Assembly: GCA_024638625.1 (NCBI GenBank)
Contig: JAHEJY010000001.1
Coordinates: 1 to 50,675, forward strand
DNA length: 50,675 nt
DNA from: Actinomycetes bacterium
GTDB lineage: Bacteria > Actinomycetota > Acidimicrobiia > Spongiisociales > SHLN01
Direction of reading: 5' to 3'
The translations under genes and the position numbers were made by a program. Shown in pieces: positions 16,706 through 24,478 of this stretch (within the stretch, counting starts at the first letter, position 1; each line of letters opens with the position of its first letter). The notes under the pieces are model-generated. The model was not told where the DNA came from and made no database searches. It was given only the letters and a program-made list of their open reading frames with translations.

Positions 16706-17971
16706 ATGCTCCCGAAGCGTTATCAAACGGAGATCCGCACAGGGCGTGACTTCGACGTCGAGGTGTGGTTGGCAGCGGACCGGACCCTGGATCGGCCGGT
16801 TCTGATACGGCAACTCGATCCCACCGCCTCGAGTCATCGGAGGCATGAGTTTCTGCGTTCGGTGCGACAGGCAGCGTCGATTTCACACACACATTTGATC
16901 GACGTATACGCGGCAGACCAATCCAACGATGTCGCATACGCCGTCATGGAATGGTCCGGTGGTATGACCATTGCGGATCGTTTGGAAGCCCGTATCCCGA
17001 TGGACAGCAAGGAGTTCTTGCCCAACGCAGCCGGGTTGGCGGAGGCTCTCGATGCGCTCCACCAACAGGGATATGTCCACGGCGGAGTCGACCCGACATC
17101 GGTCTTCTATACCACAGCGCATCCGGCCAAGCTGGGGTGCTTCGGCCGGCCGGCTGAAGGAGCCACACCCCGGGATGATGTGATCGCGCTGGCGAGCGTT
17201 TTGCAGGCGGCCGCCGGGGATGCCGGATCCTGGGACGACGACATCGGCCCACACGTTTCAGCAATCCTTGGCCGCGCGCAGTCCGGTGAGATGTCCGCGT
17301 TCGAATTGGCTGAAGCCCTGCATACCGCGCCCGGCCCCGGGCCGGCACCACCCCCCACCGAAAGTTGGTCGTGGCGCTGGATTGGTCCTGGCGGGATTCT
17401 CGTCGCGGTGGCGGTTGCGGCAGGCATCCTGGCGTTGTTGACTCAACGAGGCGACGAGTCTCCCTTCCGCGTACCCGCGGCCTCGACGAGCACCACGACC
17501 ATTCCAACAACGACCACCTCCCTCCCGACCAACACCCAGGATCTACCAATTACCGAGGTGTCGGTATATGACCCGCTGGGGGATGGAGCAGAGTTCGATC
17601 AGCGCCTTCCTCAGCTCATCGACGGAGATCAAACAACCGGTTGGCGAACCGAACGGTATTTCAATCCGCTGAGCCGAATCAAAGAAGGGGTTGGCATCGT
17701 GTTGGGTGTGAACGGCAACCCTTCGCTGGTTTCGATCACCGGATCACCGGGAACCAACCTCGAGATGAGATGGATTCCCACCGCCATCGCACCGGAGTCG
17801 CCCTCCTCTTGGGAAACAGTCGCGACAGTTGTGCTTTCCGAGGGCGAGAATAGAGTTGAGCTCGGCGATCACGAGGGGGGCCTATGGCTCCTGTGGATTA
17901 CGGAAGTTGCTGTGCAAGATGACGGCGCGTACCACTACTCCTTCCTCCAGGAAGTACGGTTCAGCCGATGA
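16706..17971 (+). CDS. Membrane pseudokinase with extracellular discoidin-like domain (MviN C-terminal-type)
   Basis: 421 residues: kinase-like domain (1-205), one transmembrane helix (226-246), Thr/Pro-rich linker (255-280) and an extracellular beta domain (281-421) with a DGDQTTGWRTE motif like discoidin/F5-8C modules. Every catalytic element is lost: the VAIK lysine is Arg (VLIRQLD), HRDLKPxN is HGGVDPTS (125-132) and DFG is CFG (145-147). In M. tuberculosis the same pseudokinase, helix and extracellular domain are fused behind the lipid II flippase MurJ (MviN, Rv3910), where a phosphorylated pseudokinase recruits FhaA. Here the flippase part is absent although gene order is conserved. ATG start at 16706. 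Confidence 0.82.
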   Translation: MLPKRYQTEIRTGRDFDVEVWLAADRTLDRPVLIRQLDPTASSHRRHEFLRSVRQAASISHTHLIDVYAADQSNDVAYAVMEWSGGMTIADRLEARIPMDSKEFLPNAAGLAEALDALHQQGYVHGGVDPTSVFYTTAHPAKLGCFGRPAEGATPRDDVIALASVLQAAAGDAGSWDDDIGPHVSAILGRAQSGEMSAFELAEALHTAPGPGPAPPPTESWSWRWIGPGGILVAVAVAAGILALLTQRGDESPFRVPAASTSTTTIPTTTTSLPTNTQDLPITEVSVYDPLGDGAEFDQRLPQLIDGDQTTGWRTERYFNPLSRIKEGVGIVLGVNGNPSLVSITGSPGTNLEMRWIPTAIAPESPSSWETVATVVLSEGENRVELGDHEGGLWLLWITEVAVQDDGAYHYSFLQEVRFSR

Positions 17972-18016
17972 CAGAGCGGTTACCGGCTGCGGACACCCGA
18001 CGGACCGGTCACGCGC

Positions 18017-18580
18017 GTGACTGACCGCGAACTCATCGATCGGTTCGTCGGCGGTGACCAGAGCGCTTTCACGCAATTGATGCAGAACCACGAGGACCGC
18101 GTCTTCGGGCTGTGTCTTCGGATGTTGCGCGACCGGACCAAAGCGCTGGACGCCACCCAGGAAACGTTTCTCACGCTTTACCGCAAGGCAGATAAGTACC
18201 ACGGAAAGAGCGCCTTCTCGACCTGGCTCTACCGGGTTGCCGTAAACACCTGCTACGACCAGCTCCGCAAGGAAAAGCGAAAGAGGGCCGACGCCCTTCC
18301 CGCTCATCTCGACCCGATCGATCCCCATGTAACCGATGAGATGCGGGCCGTGGAGTTGCGGCCTGACATCGAGTCGGCGCTCGCAACTCTTCAACCCGAA
18401 TTTCGAAGTGCGGTCATTTTGGTCGACATGGAAGGTCATTCACTCGAAACGGCCGCTGAAATGCTTGCGGTTCCCATTGGCACCGTGAAGTCGCGAGTTT
18501 TCCGGGGTCGTCGGATCCTGGCCTCGAGTCTCGGGAACCTTTCCAACCCCTCCACACCTCCAAGAGACGACCGTGGATAG
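18017..18580 (+). CDS. sigM: ECF RNA polymerase sigma factor (SigM-like)
   Basis: 187 residues. Sigma region 2 (about 10-80, with DATQETFLTLYRKADKYHG then FSTWLYRVAVNTCYD) and region 4 (about 120-175, ETAAEMLAVPIGTVKSRVFRGRR) are complete. GTG start at 18017, 45 bases after the pseudokinase gene. The next gene has the features of its anti-sigma factor, and the pair is followed by trxB and trxA as in Rv3911-Rv3914. SigM orthologues respond to envelope stress. I use the symbol by synteny. Confidence 0.88.
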   Translation: MTDRELIDRFVGGDQSAFTQLMQNHEDRVFGLCLRMLRDRTKALDATQETFLTLYRKADKYHGKSAFSTWLYRVAVNTCYDQLRKEKRKRADALPAHLDPIDPHVTDEMRAVELRPDIESALATLQPEFRSAVILVDMEGHSLETAAEMLAVPIGTVKSRVFRGRRILASSLGNLSNPSTPPRDDRG

Positions 18581-18591
18581 ATGAAGAGAGC

Positions 18592-19431
18592 ATGAGCGCC
18601 GACCACCCCCCCTTCCCTGAACCCAATTCGCCTGAACGCATCGAGCTTTTGTTCGATCTCGCTGCCGGCCTGCTGGACGAAGCGACCGTCGAACGGTTCA
18701 CGGCCGAGCTCACAGAATCTGAGTATCAGGAGATCGAGGATCAACGTTCGGTGAACGCCATGCTCGCCACGGCCCCTGCAGTGACCATGGAAGATGATGA
18801 GCGCGCCGCGCTGCGCGAAATGATTCGATCTGAAGCCTCCAGCCGCACCAACCTTCTCGGGTTCAAGATGCCCGAACGCAGGTGGTCTCGATCGAACTGG
18901 GCCGGAATCGGCGGCGTTGCCGCGAGTCTGCTGCTGGTGGTGGTCGCAGGAGGCTTTGTGCTTGGTGGACTGGGAACCGCGGGCGATGATGCGGCCTCCA
19001 GCGTGGCTGCAGACGCGGCCGCCACAACAACCATGCAGGCCGAAATGATGGAGGAAAGCGCCGCATCCGACGAGGATCGGTCGCTCAGCGCACCGGCTAC
19101 CGCAGCTGCGGAGAGTCTCCAGGCCATTCCCGAACCGGAAGATGGCTCGGGAGTTGCGGCAGTCGAAGACGTGTCTGTGATCAGAGAATCCGATGTCGAA
19201 GATCTTCTGGCCGAAACTCCCCCGGGACCGAGACCATACAACCCCGAAAACCTCCTGTGCCGTGACGAGATTGATTCGGAGGATGTGACGTTTGGCTACC
19301 TCGGCCGGTGGGCAGATGAATCCGGCGATCGGCTCAACGCGGTCATGTTCAAGATCGAACGAGGGCTCGAAGCCTCTGTCCAGGTGCTCGACACCGCCGA
19401 CTGCTCTCTGCTTTTCGAGTTGGACAAGTAG
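18592..19431 (+). CDS. Membrane anti-sigma factor paired with SigM
   Basis: 279 residues. Cytoplasmic N-terminal part (1-103) begins with a zinc-less anti-sigma-like helical region (LLFDLAAGLLDEATVERF); one transmembrane helix (104-127); an Ala/Thr/Glu-rich stretch; then a compact extracellular domain (about 215-279) with a Cys pair. No HxxxCxxC zinc motif is present, so this is a non-ZAS type. Eleven bases separate it from sigM. The function follows from topology and position (RsmA/Rv3912 slot); sequence similarity by eye is weak. Confidence 0.75.
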   Translation: MSADHPPFPEPNSPERIELLFDLAAGLLDEATVERFTAELTESEYQEIEDQRSVNAMLATAPAVTMEDDERAALREMIRSEASSRTNLLGFKMPERRWSRSNWAGIGGVAASLLLVVVAGGFVLGGLGTAGDDAASSVAADAAATTTMQAEMMEESAASDEDRSLSAPATAAAESLQAIPEPEDGSGVAAVEDVSVIRESDVEDLLAETPPGPRPYNPENLLCRDEIDSEDVTFGYLGRWADESGDRLNAVMFKIERGLEASVQVLDTADCSLLFELDK

Positions 19432-19445
19432 CTAACCTCTCCGCA

Positions 19446-19727
19446 ATGGAGGACTTGCCGGCCCGCGTGGCCGATTTCTTGGAGCAGATCGCAACCACAG
19501 TTCGATCGGTGACGGTTGATCGAGCCGCCGGCTGGGCGCGAATGGTGGCGCTCGGGATTGTTGCGGTGGTCCTGGTTCTCATGGCCGTGTGGTTCATCCT
19601 CGTCGGCATCATTCGTCTCCTATCGACCTGGATCGCGGTCGAGTATCTCTACGCCATCATTGGCGGATTATTTGTCATTGCCGGTGCGTTGCTATGGAGC
19701 AGGAGAACACCGAAAGAGACCACATGA
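19446..19727 (+). CDS. Small two-helix membrane protein
   Basis: 93 residues. An amphipathic start (1-30) is followed by two hydrophobic helices (about 33-58 and 62-84) and a short basic tail. It resembles phage-holin-superfamily / DUF-type small membrane proteins, but I cannot name the family. The stop overlaps the trxB start by 4 bases (ATGA), so the two are co-translated, and 14 bases separate it from the anti-sigma gene. A role in the envelope stress response controlled by SigM is a guess from context. Confidence 0.65.
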   Translation: MEDLPARVADFLEQIATTVRSVTVDRAAGWARMVALGIVAVVLVLMAVWFILVGIIRLLSTWIAVEYLYAIIGGLFVIAGALLWSRRTPKETT

Positions 19728-20653
19728 CAGATGTAGAGAAACTGATCATCATCGGGAGCGGCCCGGCCGGGCTCACCGCGGCGATTTACGCGGCCAGGGC
19801 CGAGCTGAATCCTTTGATGATCGAAGGTCTCGAACGCGGCGGCCAACTCATGCTCACGACCGACGTCGAGAACTATCCCGGATTCCCCGATGGGATCATG
19901 GGACCGGAGATGATGGAGCAATTTCGGAAGCAGGCCGAACGGTTCGGAACCCGAATCGTCTCAAATGACGTCACCCGGGTAGATCTTTCTGAAAGACCGT
20001 TCGGCGTCTGGGTCGGCGAAGACGAGTATCGCGCAGAAACCGTCATCATCTCGACCGGAGCCTCGGCGATGTGGCTCGACATACCCGGCGAAGAGAAACT
20101 GCGTGGCCGCGGAGTGTCTGCGTGCGCGACGTGCGATGGATTCTTCTTTCGCGATCAGGAAGTCGTGATCGTGGGCGGAGGTGATACGGCCATGGAAGAA
20201 GCGTTGTTTCTCACGAAGTTTGCCACCAAGGTGAAGGTGGTCCACCGTCGCGACGAGTTTCGGGCATCCAAGATCATGGCCAACCGCGTGATGAATCACG
20301 ACAAGATCGAGATTCTTTGGAATACCATCGTCGTCGAGATGCTGGGCGACGATGGTGTGACGGGTGTGCTCCTCGAGGACACTGTCACAGGCGAACGGCG
20401 GGAGATGGCCACCGACGGTGTATTCGTAGCCATCGGTCATCGTCCGAACACCGACCTTTTCAAGGGCCAGCTCGAGACCGATGATGTCGGCTACATCCAG
20501 CTTCCCGGGCGGTCAACGGCAACCGCCATCCCCGGCGTATTTGCAGCAGGAGACGTTGCCGACAGCTACTACCGACAAGCCGTTACCGCCGCGGGTACCG
20601 GATCCATGGCCGCCATCGACGCGGAGCGCTGGCTGGCCGAACAGGAGCAATAG
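19724..20653 (+). CDS. trxB: Thioredoxin-disulfide reductase
   Basis: 309 residues. FAD-binding [18 protein letters not shown] (8-25), redox-active CATC (Cys134, Cys137) in [16 protein letters not shown]-binding [15 protein letters not shown] and C-terminal [10 protein letters not shown] (FAD). Reduces thioredoxin with NADPH. The ATG at 19724 overlaps the preceding small membrane protein gene by 4 bases; an in-frame upstream extension to 19589 is antisense-like and lacks family features. Partner trxA lies 123 bases downstream. Confidence 0.97.
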   Translation: MTDVEKLIIIGSGPAGLTAAIYAARAELNPLMIEGLERGGQLMLTTDVENYPGFPDGIMGPEMMEQFRKQAERFGTRIVSNDVTRVDLSERPFGVWVGEDEYRAETVIISTGASAMWLDIPGEEKLRGRGVSACATCDGFFFRDQEVVIVGGGDTAMEEALFLTKFATKVKVVHRRDEFRASKIMANRVMNHDKIEILWNTIVVEMLGDDGVTGVLLEDTVTGERREMATDGVFVAIGHRPNTDLFKGQLETDDVGYIQLPGRSTATAIPGVFAAGDVADSYYRQAVTAAGTGSMAAIDAERWLAEQEQ

Positions 20654-20698
20654 CCGCCCGGCACGGAATACAATGTCGCTTCGTGCGTTATAGCCTGG

Positions 20699-20751
20699 GA
20701 CCAACCTGATTGGTCATTCAGATCAGCCACGAGCCAGAACTCACGTTCTGG
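20699..20751 (+). promoter_or_regulatory. Two hairpins between trxB and trxA
   Basis: GACCAA/TTGGTC (20699-20704 with 20710-20715) and CCAGAAC/GTTCTGG (20734-20740 with 20745-20751, loop TCAC) lie in the 123-base gap, 25 bases before the trxA start. No U-run follows either. They could attenuate read-through or protect the trxA message end. AGGAG at 20766-20770 is the trxA ribosome site. Confidence 0.4.
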
Positions 20752-20776
20752 GTTTCATGTTTGTCAGGAGTTATGA

Positions 20777-21097
20777 ATGGGTGAAAATACATTGACGGCG
20801 ACCGGTGAATCGTTCACCGAGTTGATCAATGGCGAGAAGCCGGTCCTCGTTGATTTCTGGGCCGAATGGTGCGGTCCCTGCAAAGCGATCGGCCCGGCGC
20901 TCGAAGAAATCGCGGGCGAACAGGAGTCAATCGAGATCGCAAAACTGAATGTTGATGAACATCCAGACACTGCCCGGGATTTCGAGGTCATGAGCATTCC
21001 CACGATGATCGTCTTCCAGGATGGAGTCGAAAAGAAGCGCATCGTCGGAGCGCGGGCGAAGCAGGCGATCCTGGCGGAGCTCTCCGAATTCCTCTGA
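20777..21097 (+). CDS. trxA: Thioredoxin
   Basis: 106 residues with the classic active site FWAEWCGPCKAIGP (Cys32, Cys35) and the cis-proline segment SIPTMIVF. Cytoplasmic dithiol carrier reduced by TrxB. The ATG at 20777 is chosen over the ATG at 20773, which ends after three codons; AGGAG is six bases upstream. Followed 24 bases later by the cwlM-like gene, as in Rv3914-Rv3915. Confidence 0.97.
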   Translation: MGENTLTATGESFTELINGEKPVLVDFWAEWCGPCKAIGPALEEIAGEQESIEIAKLNVDEHPDTARDFEVMSIPTMIVFQDGVEKKRIVGARAKQAILAELSEFL

Positions 21098-21121
21098 GCA
21101 CCCTGGCTTAGCATTGGGGTT

Positions 21122-22162
21122 GTGCAGCTCTATCGAAGAAACGACTCCGGCGAGGCCGTAACCGATATCCAGGCTCGACTGCGAGCGGCCGGCTACGACT
21201 GTGAACCAGACGCTCCAGGAGAGTTTCTTGACGGGACCGATCAAGCGGTCAGACTTTTTCAACGTTCGCGCAACCTGGCACAAGACGGCATCGTCGGACG
21301 CGACACCTGGCGTCACCTCGTTGAAGCGGGATACCGGCTCGGCGAACGTTACCTCTACTACCGCCGACCCATGATGCGAGGCGACGACGTTGCCGATTTT
21401 CAAAGACAGATGAACATGCTCGGATTCGACGCAGGCAAAGAAGATGGGATCTTCGGACCCAACACGCACCGGGCCCTCCTCGAGTTCCAGGAAAACCGGG
21501 AAATCGTCTCCGATGGAGTCGTGGGTCCTCTCGTCTGGAGTGAGCTTGCGCTCGTCGGACGGGTCATCGGTGAAACGAGCCGCGAAGATCTCAGAGAGCG
21601 CGAATGGCTGCGCAGCAAGCCGCGGCACATGGCCAACCTTCGGATCTTGTTCGATCCCTTCTGCCGGTCGGACCTCGAGGCGGTGATGGCGTGGGATGCC
21701 GCAGGAGCGGCGCTGCAACTCGCCAAGGAGCACGGCGCCAACCCGCAACTTTCGCGCGCCGTCGACGTTTTTCCTGATGAATCCAGCCGCGCTCAGCGCG
21801 CAAATCTGCTCGATGCAGAACTGGTCATTGCGCTGGCGGTCCCCCAGGTGGAAGACGATGCAGGCGTATACCATTTCGCTACCGCAAGAAGCCACAGCCC
21901 GGCAGGGGCCGTTCTCGCCACCAGAATCGCAAAGGAACTCGGGGTGACATCAGTCGGACGAGCGATTCCGATCTTGCTCGAAACCCGGGCCCCTTCGGTA
22001 GTCGTGGCCGTCTACGACCTCGGTGCGCACACGGCGCCCGCCATTATTGCAGGCGTAGAGGGATTTCTCGCCGAGGACTACGGTCGCGAGTCGGAGGGCG
22101 CATCCGAAATCGAGCCAGGAGTCGCATCGGGCGATGATCCGGCCACACCGCCGATGCGCTGA
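21122..22162 (+). CDS. cwlM: CwlM-like peptidoglycan-binding pseudo-amidase
   Basis: 346 residues. Two PG_binding_1 repeats (about 5-68 and 80-142; each ends with a DGIxGxxTxxxL-type motif) precede an amidase_3-like domain (172-325). The zinc-site motif DPGHGG of N-acetylmuramoyl-L-alanine amidases is replaced by DPFCRSD (178-184), so hydrolysis is not expected. M. tuberculosis CwlM at the same locus is a phosphorylated regulator of MurA and MurJ rather than an enzyme, which fits. No signal peptide is seen, in line with a cytoplasmic role. GTG start at 21122. The 3' end overlaps the convergent parB gene by 85 bases. Confidence 0.85.
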   Translation: MQLYRRNDSGEAVTDIQARLRAAGYDCEPDAPGEFLDGTDQAVRLFQRSRNLAQDGIVGRDTWRHLVEAGYRLGERYLYYRRPMMRGDDVADFQRQMNMLGFDAGKEDGIFGPNTHRALLEFQENREIVSDGVVGPLVWSELALVGRVIGETSREDLREREWLRSKPRHMANLRILFDPFCRSDLEAVMAWDAAGAALQLAKEHGANPQLSRAVDVFPDESSRAQRANLLDAELVIALAVPQVEDDAGVYHFATARSHSPAGAVLATRIAKELGVTSVGRAIPILLETRAPSVVVAVYDLGAHTAPAIIAGVEGFLAEDYGRESEGASEIEPGVASGDDPATPPMR

Positions 22163-23022
22163 TAGATCGACTCGAGTTCTTCCATCGATCCGAAACGAAC
22201 TTTGATACTCCCCTTCGATCCGCTGTACAGGATGTTCACGCGTGAGCCGAGCATCTCATTCAGCCGCTCCTCATAGGCGATGATCTCGGCAGGGCGTCCG
22301 GTCTGTCTCCTCGCCGTCACCACCGGAACAATCCCGCTACGCGATCTTGCGGCCTCTTCGATCATTCGCACCGACCAGCCCTCATCGGCTGCTCGCCTGG
22401 CGATATGCTCGGCATAGGCACGATCTTCGACGCCGGCGAGGACTTTGGCATGGGCAGGAGAAATCTCACTCCGCTCGAGCATCCCCTGGATCGCCGCAGG
22501 CAGGCCGAGCAGGCGAAGGGCATTTGTAATGGTCGGCCGCGCCTTGCCAACTCGATAAGCGAGCTCTTCATGAGTCCAGCCAAAATCTTCCAGGAGCTGT
22601 CGATATGCAGCAGCCTCTTCCAGCGCTCCGAGATCCTCGCGCTGAATGTTCTCCACCAACGCTTCGGTGAGACTCGACCACGCTTGTTCCTCGGCCCTCA
22701 CCATCGCCGGAACCTCTACCAGGCCAATGTGTTGGGCAGCCTTCCACCGCCGCTCCCCTGCCACCAACTCATACCCGCCGCCTCTCGGGCGAACAATCAA
22801 GGGCTGTAGCATCCCAACCTCTTCAATGGAAGCCGCCAGCGAGCGAAGCGCATCATCGTCGAAACGGGTTCTGGGCTGATTCGGGTTGGGAACAATGGAA
22901 TCGACGCGAACCATTGCAAACCCGGTATCGCCGGACTCCGGTCGGGGAGGGATCAGGGACTGCAGGCCTCTCCCGAGTCCTCGTTTGTCGGCCGGCTTGG
23001 CCGGGGCGGACTTATCTACCAT
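22078..23022 (-). CDS. parB: Chromosome partitioning protein ParB
   Basis: 314 residues. ParB/Srx domain with IVPNPNQPRTRF and the CTP-binding motif VAGERRWKA (GERR), then ENIQREDLGALEEA, and the helix-turn-helix with SEISPAHAKVLAG that recognises parS. C-terminal dimerisation region VNILYSGSKGSIKVRFGSMEELESIYQRI split here by position only; the acidic/Ser tail past it lies antisense to cwlM. ParB-CTP clamps load at parS and organise the origin. It starts 11 bases inside the end of parA. I found no canonical parS in the window. Confidence 0.95.
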   Translation of the reverse strand: MVDKSAPAKPADKRGLGRGLQSLIPPRPESGDTGFAMVRVDSIVPNPNQPRTRFDDDALRSLAASIEEVGMLQPLIVRPRGGGYELVAGERRWKAAQHIGLVEVPAMVRAEEQAWSSLTEALVENIQREDLGALEEAAAYRQLLEDFGWTHEELAYRVGKARPTITNALRLLGLPAAIQGMLERSEISPAHAKVLAGVEDRAYAEHIARRAADEGWSVRMIEEAARSRSGIVPVVTARRQTGRPAEIIAYEERLNEMLGSRVNILYSGSKGSIKVRFGSMEELESIYQRIGGVAGSSPDATPGSISDAPSDSRP

Positions 23023-23830
23023 GTCGCTTTCTCCATTCGATGGTCAAATCGGCGTATGCGATAGCGCCTTTGCTTGCAGGATCGAGCACTTCGATGGGTT
23101 CCCCGTAGGAAGGGGCTTCAGAGATTCGGACCGCCCGTGGAATGACGGTGTCGTATGCGGTAGCACCGAAGTATTCCCGCACCTCGCGGACGACGTCTGC
23201 AGCCAATCTCGTCCGCGAATCGAACATCGTGAGGACAACGCCTTCGATGCTCAGGGTGGAGTTGAGGCTCCGCTGAACGAGCCCGATATTTTGAAGGAGC
23301 TGCGTCAAACCCTCCAGGGCGTAATACTCACATTGGATCGGAATCAGGACCTCGGTGGCTGCGGTCAATGCATTGATGGTGAGGAGGCCGAGACTCGGGG
23401 GGCAGTCGATGATGATCGCGTCATATCCGGTAGTTCGTTCCAGGGCGCGATGCAAACGGCCTTCCCTCGAAAACGCCGAAACCAGCTCGATCTCGGCCCC
23501 GGCGAGGTCGATCGTGGCAGGTGCCACATGCAGACCTTCGACACCCGTTTCCTGGATCACACCGTTGACGTCGATCTCTTCGGTCAGCGCGTGATACATG
23601 GAATACTTGATGTCATCACGTTCCACACCCAGGCCGGAACTGGCGTTGCCCTGAGGATCCAGATCGACGACAAGGGCTCGTTCACCTCTGAGTGCGAGTC
23701 CGGCGGCAAGGTTGACGGCGGTTGTTGATTTGCCGACGCCGCCCTTTTGGTTCATGATCGCCACCCGAACGGGCAGGGATTGCGTCGCGCGCTCGGCTGG
23801 TTGCTGCTGGAAGGGTCCCGCTTCAGTCAT
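23012..23830 (-). CDS. parA: Chromosome partitioning ATPase ParA (Soj)
   Basis: 272 residues from the ATG at 23830. Deviant Walker A KGGVGKSTT (29-37), Walker A' DLDPQGNASSGLG and Walker B IIDCPPSLGLLTINAL are all complete. ParA-ATP coats the nucleoid and is cycled by ParB to move origins. The start overlaps the rsmG end by 8 bases; twelve upstream in-frame codons with several Cys lie inside rsmG and are not used. Confidence 0.96.
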   Translation of the reverse strand: MTEAGPFQQQPAERATQSLPVRVAIMNQKGGVGKSTTAVNLAAGLALRGERALVVDLDPQGNASSGLGVERDDIKYSMYHALTEEIDVNGVIQETGVEGLHVAPATIDLAGAEIELVSAFSREGRLHRALERTTGYDAIIIDCPPSLGLLTINALTAATEVLIPIQCEYYALEGLTQLLQNIGLVQRSLNSTLSIEGVVLTMFDSRTRLAADVVREVREYFGATAYDTVIPRAVRISEAPSYGEPIEVLDPASKGAIAYADLTIEWRKRHGR

Positions 23831-24446
23831 GCAACCGCATGTTAAGCAACCATGCGGTATGACCAAGGACCCCTGGAGGCGTTTCGCGGAGATCTAGCGA
23901 TATCCCTTCGAGCTCAGGGACCGGTGGCGGTTCAGGCAGGGTGCTGTACCCGAAAACGGCGATTCCCTGCGGAAGGAGACAACGACGAACCAGTGTCGCA
24001 GCGTCATTGAGGCGGAGGGATCCCCTGAAGGTCATCGACCGCCAACGCTCATCCAGCGCTGCTGCGTCCTCATCGCGAACCACTGCATTATCCAATCTCA
24101 GAACACGAACCGCCCGCTCGAGAAGGCGAATGCGCCGGCCTCCCCGATCCAGAAGCGTCACCTGGCAGTCGGGAAACAGAATGGCGAGTGGGATACCGGG
24201 AAGACCGGATCCAGAGCCGATATCGATGAGCTCGTTGGGGGAGAGCTCGCCGATCCACGCCTGAGCGAACGCGAGCGAATCACCGATGTGACGTGTCCAC
24301 ACCCGGGATCCCTCTCGTGGTCCTAGTCCGCCTGCCGGTATCGCCTCGTCGACCAGCCAGGACGCATATTGCTCCAGGAGCACCCGTTGGTCGGCAGTCG
24401 GATCTACCTCCAACCAGTCGAAAAGTTGACCCAGTCGCGGTTCCAT
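23823..24446 (-). CDS. rsmG: 16S rRNA (guanine527-N7)-methyltransferase
   Basis: 207 residues. The SAM-binding motif is ELIDIGSGSGLPGIPLAIL (about 92-110), followed by VTLLDRGGRRIRLLERAVRVL. N7-methylates G527 of 16S rRNA near the streptomycin site. The C-terminal half is more divergent than in typical RsmG, with the usual (R/A)RA-type motif hard to recognise (FRGSLRL instead). Its place between parA and jag is the standard one. ATG at 24446. Confidence 0.88.
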   Translation of the reverse strand: MEPRLGQLFDWLEVDPTADQRVLLEQYASWLVDEAIPAGGLGPREGSRVWTRHIGDSLAFAQAWIGELSPNELIDIGSGSGLPGIPLAILFPDCQVTLLDRGGRRIRLLERAVRVLRLDNAVVRDEDAAALDERWRSMTFRGSLRLNDAATLVRRCLLPQGIAVFGYSTLPEPPPVPELEGISLDLRETPPGVLGHTAWLLNMRLHD

Positions 24447-24478
24447 GGAGAACTAGATCACGTTGCGTGAGTCAGTGA

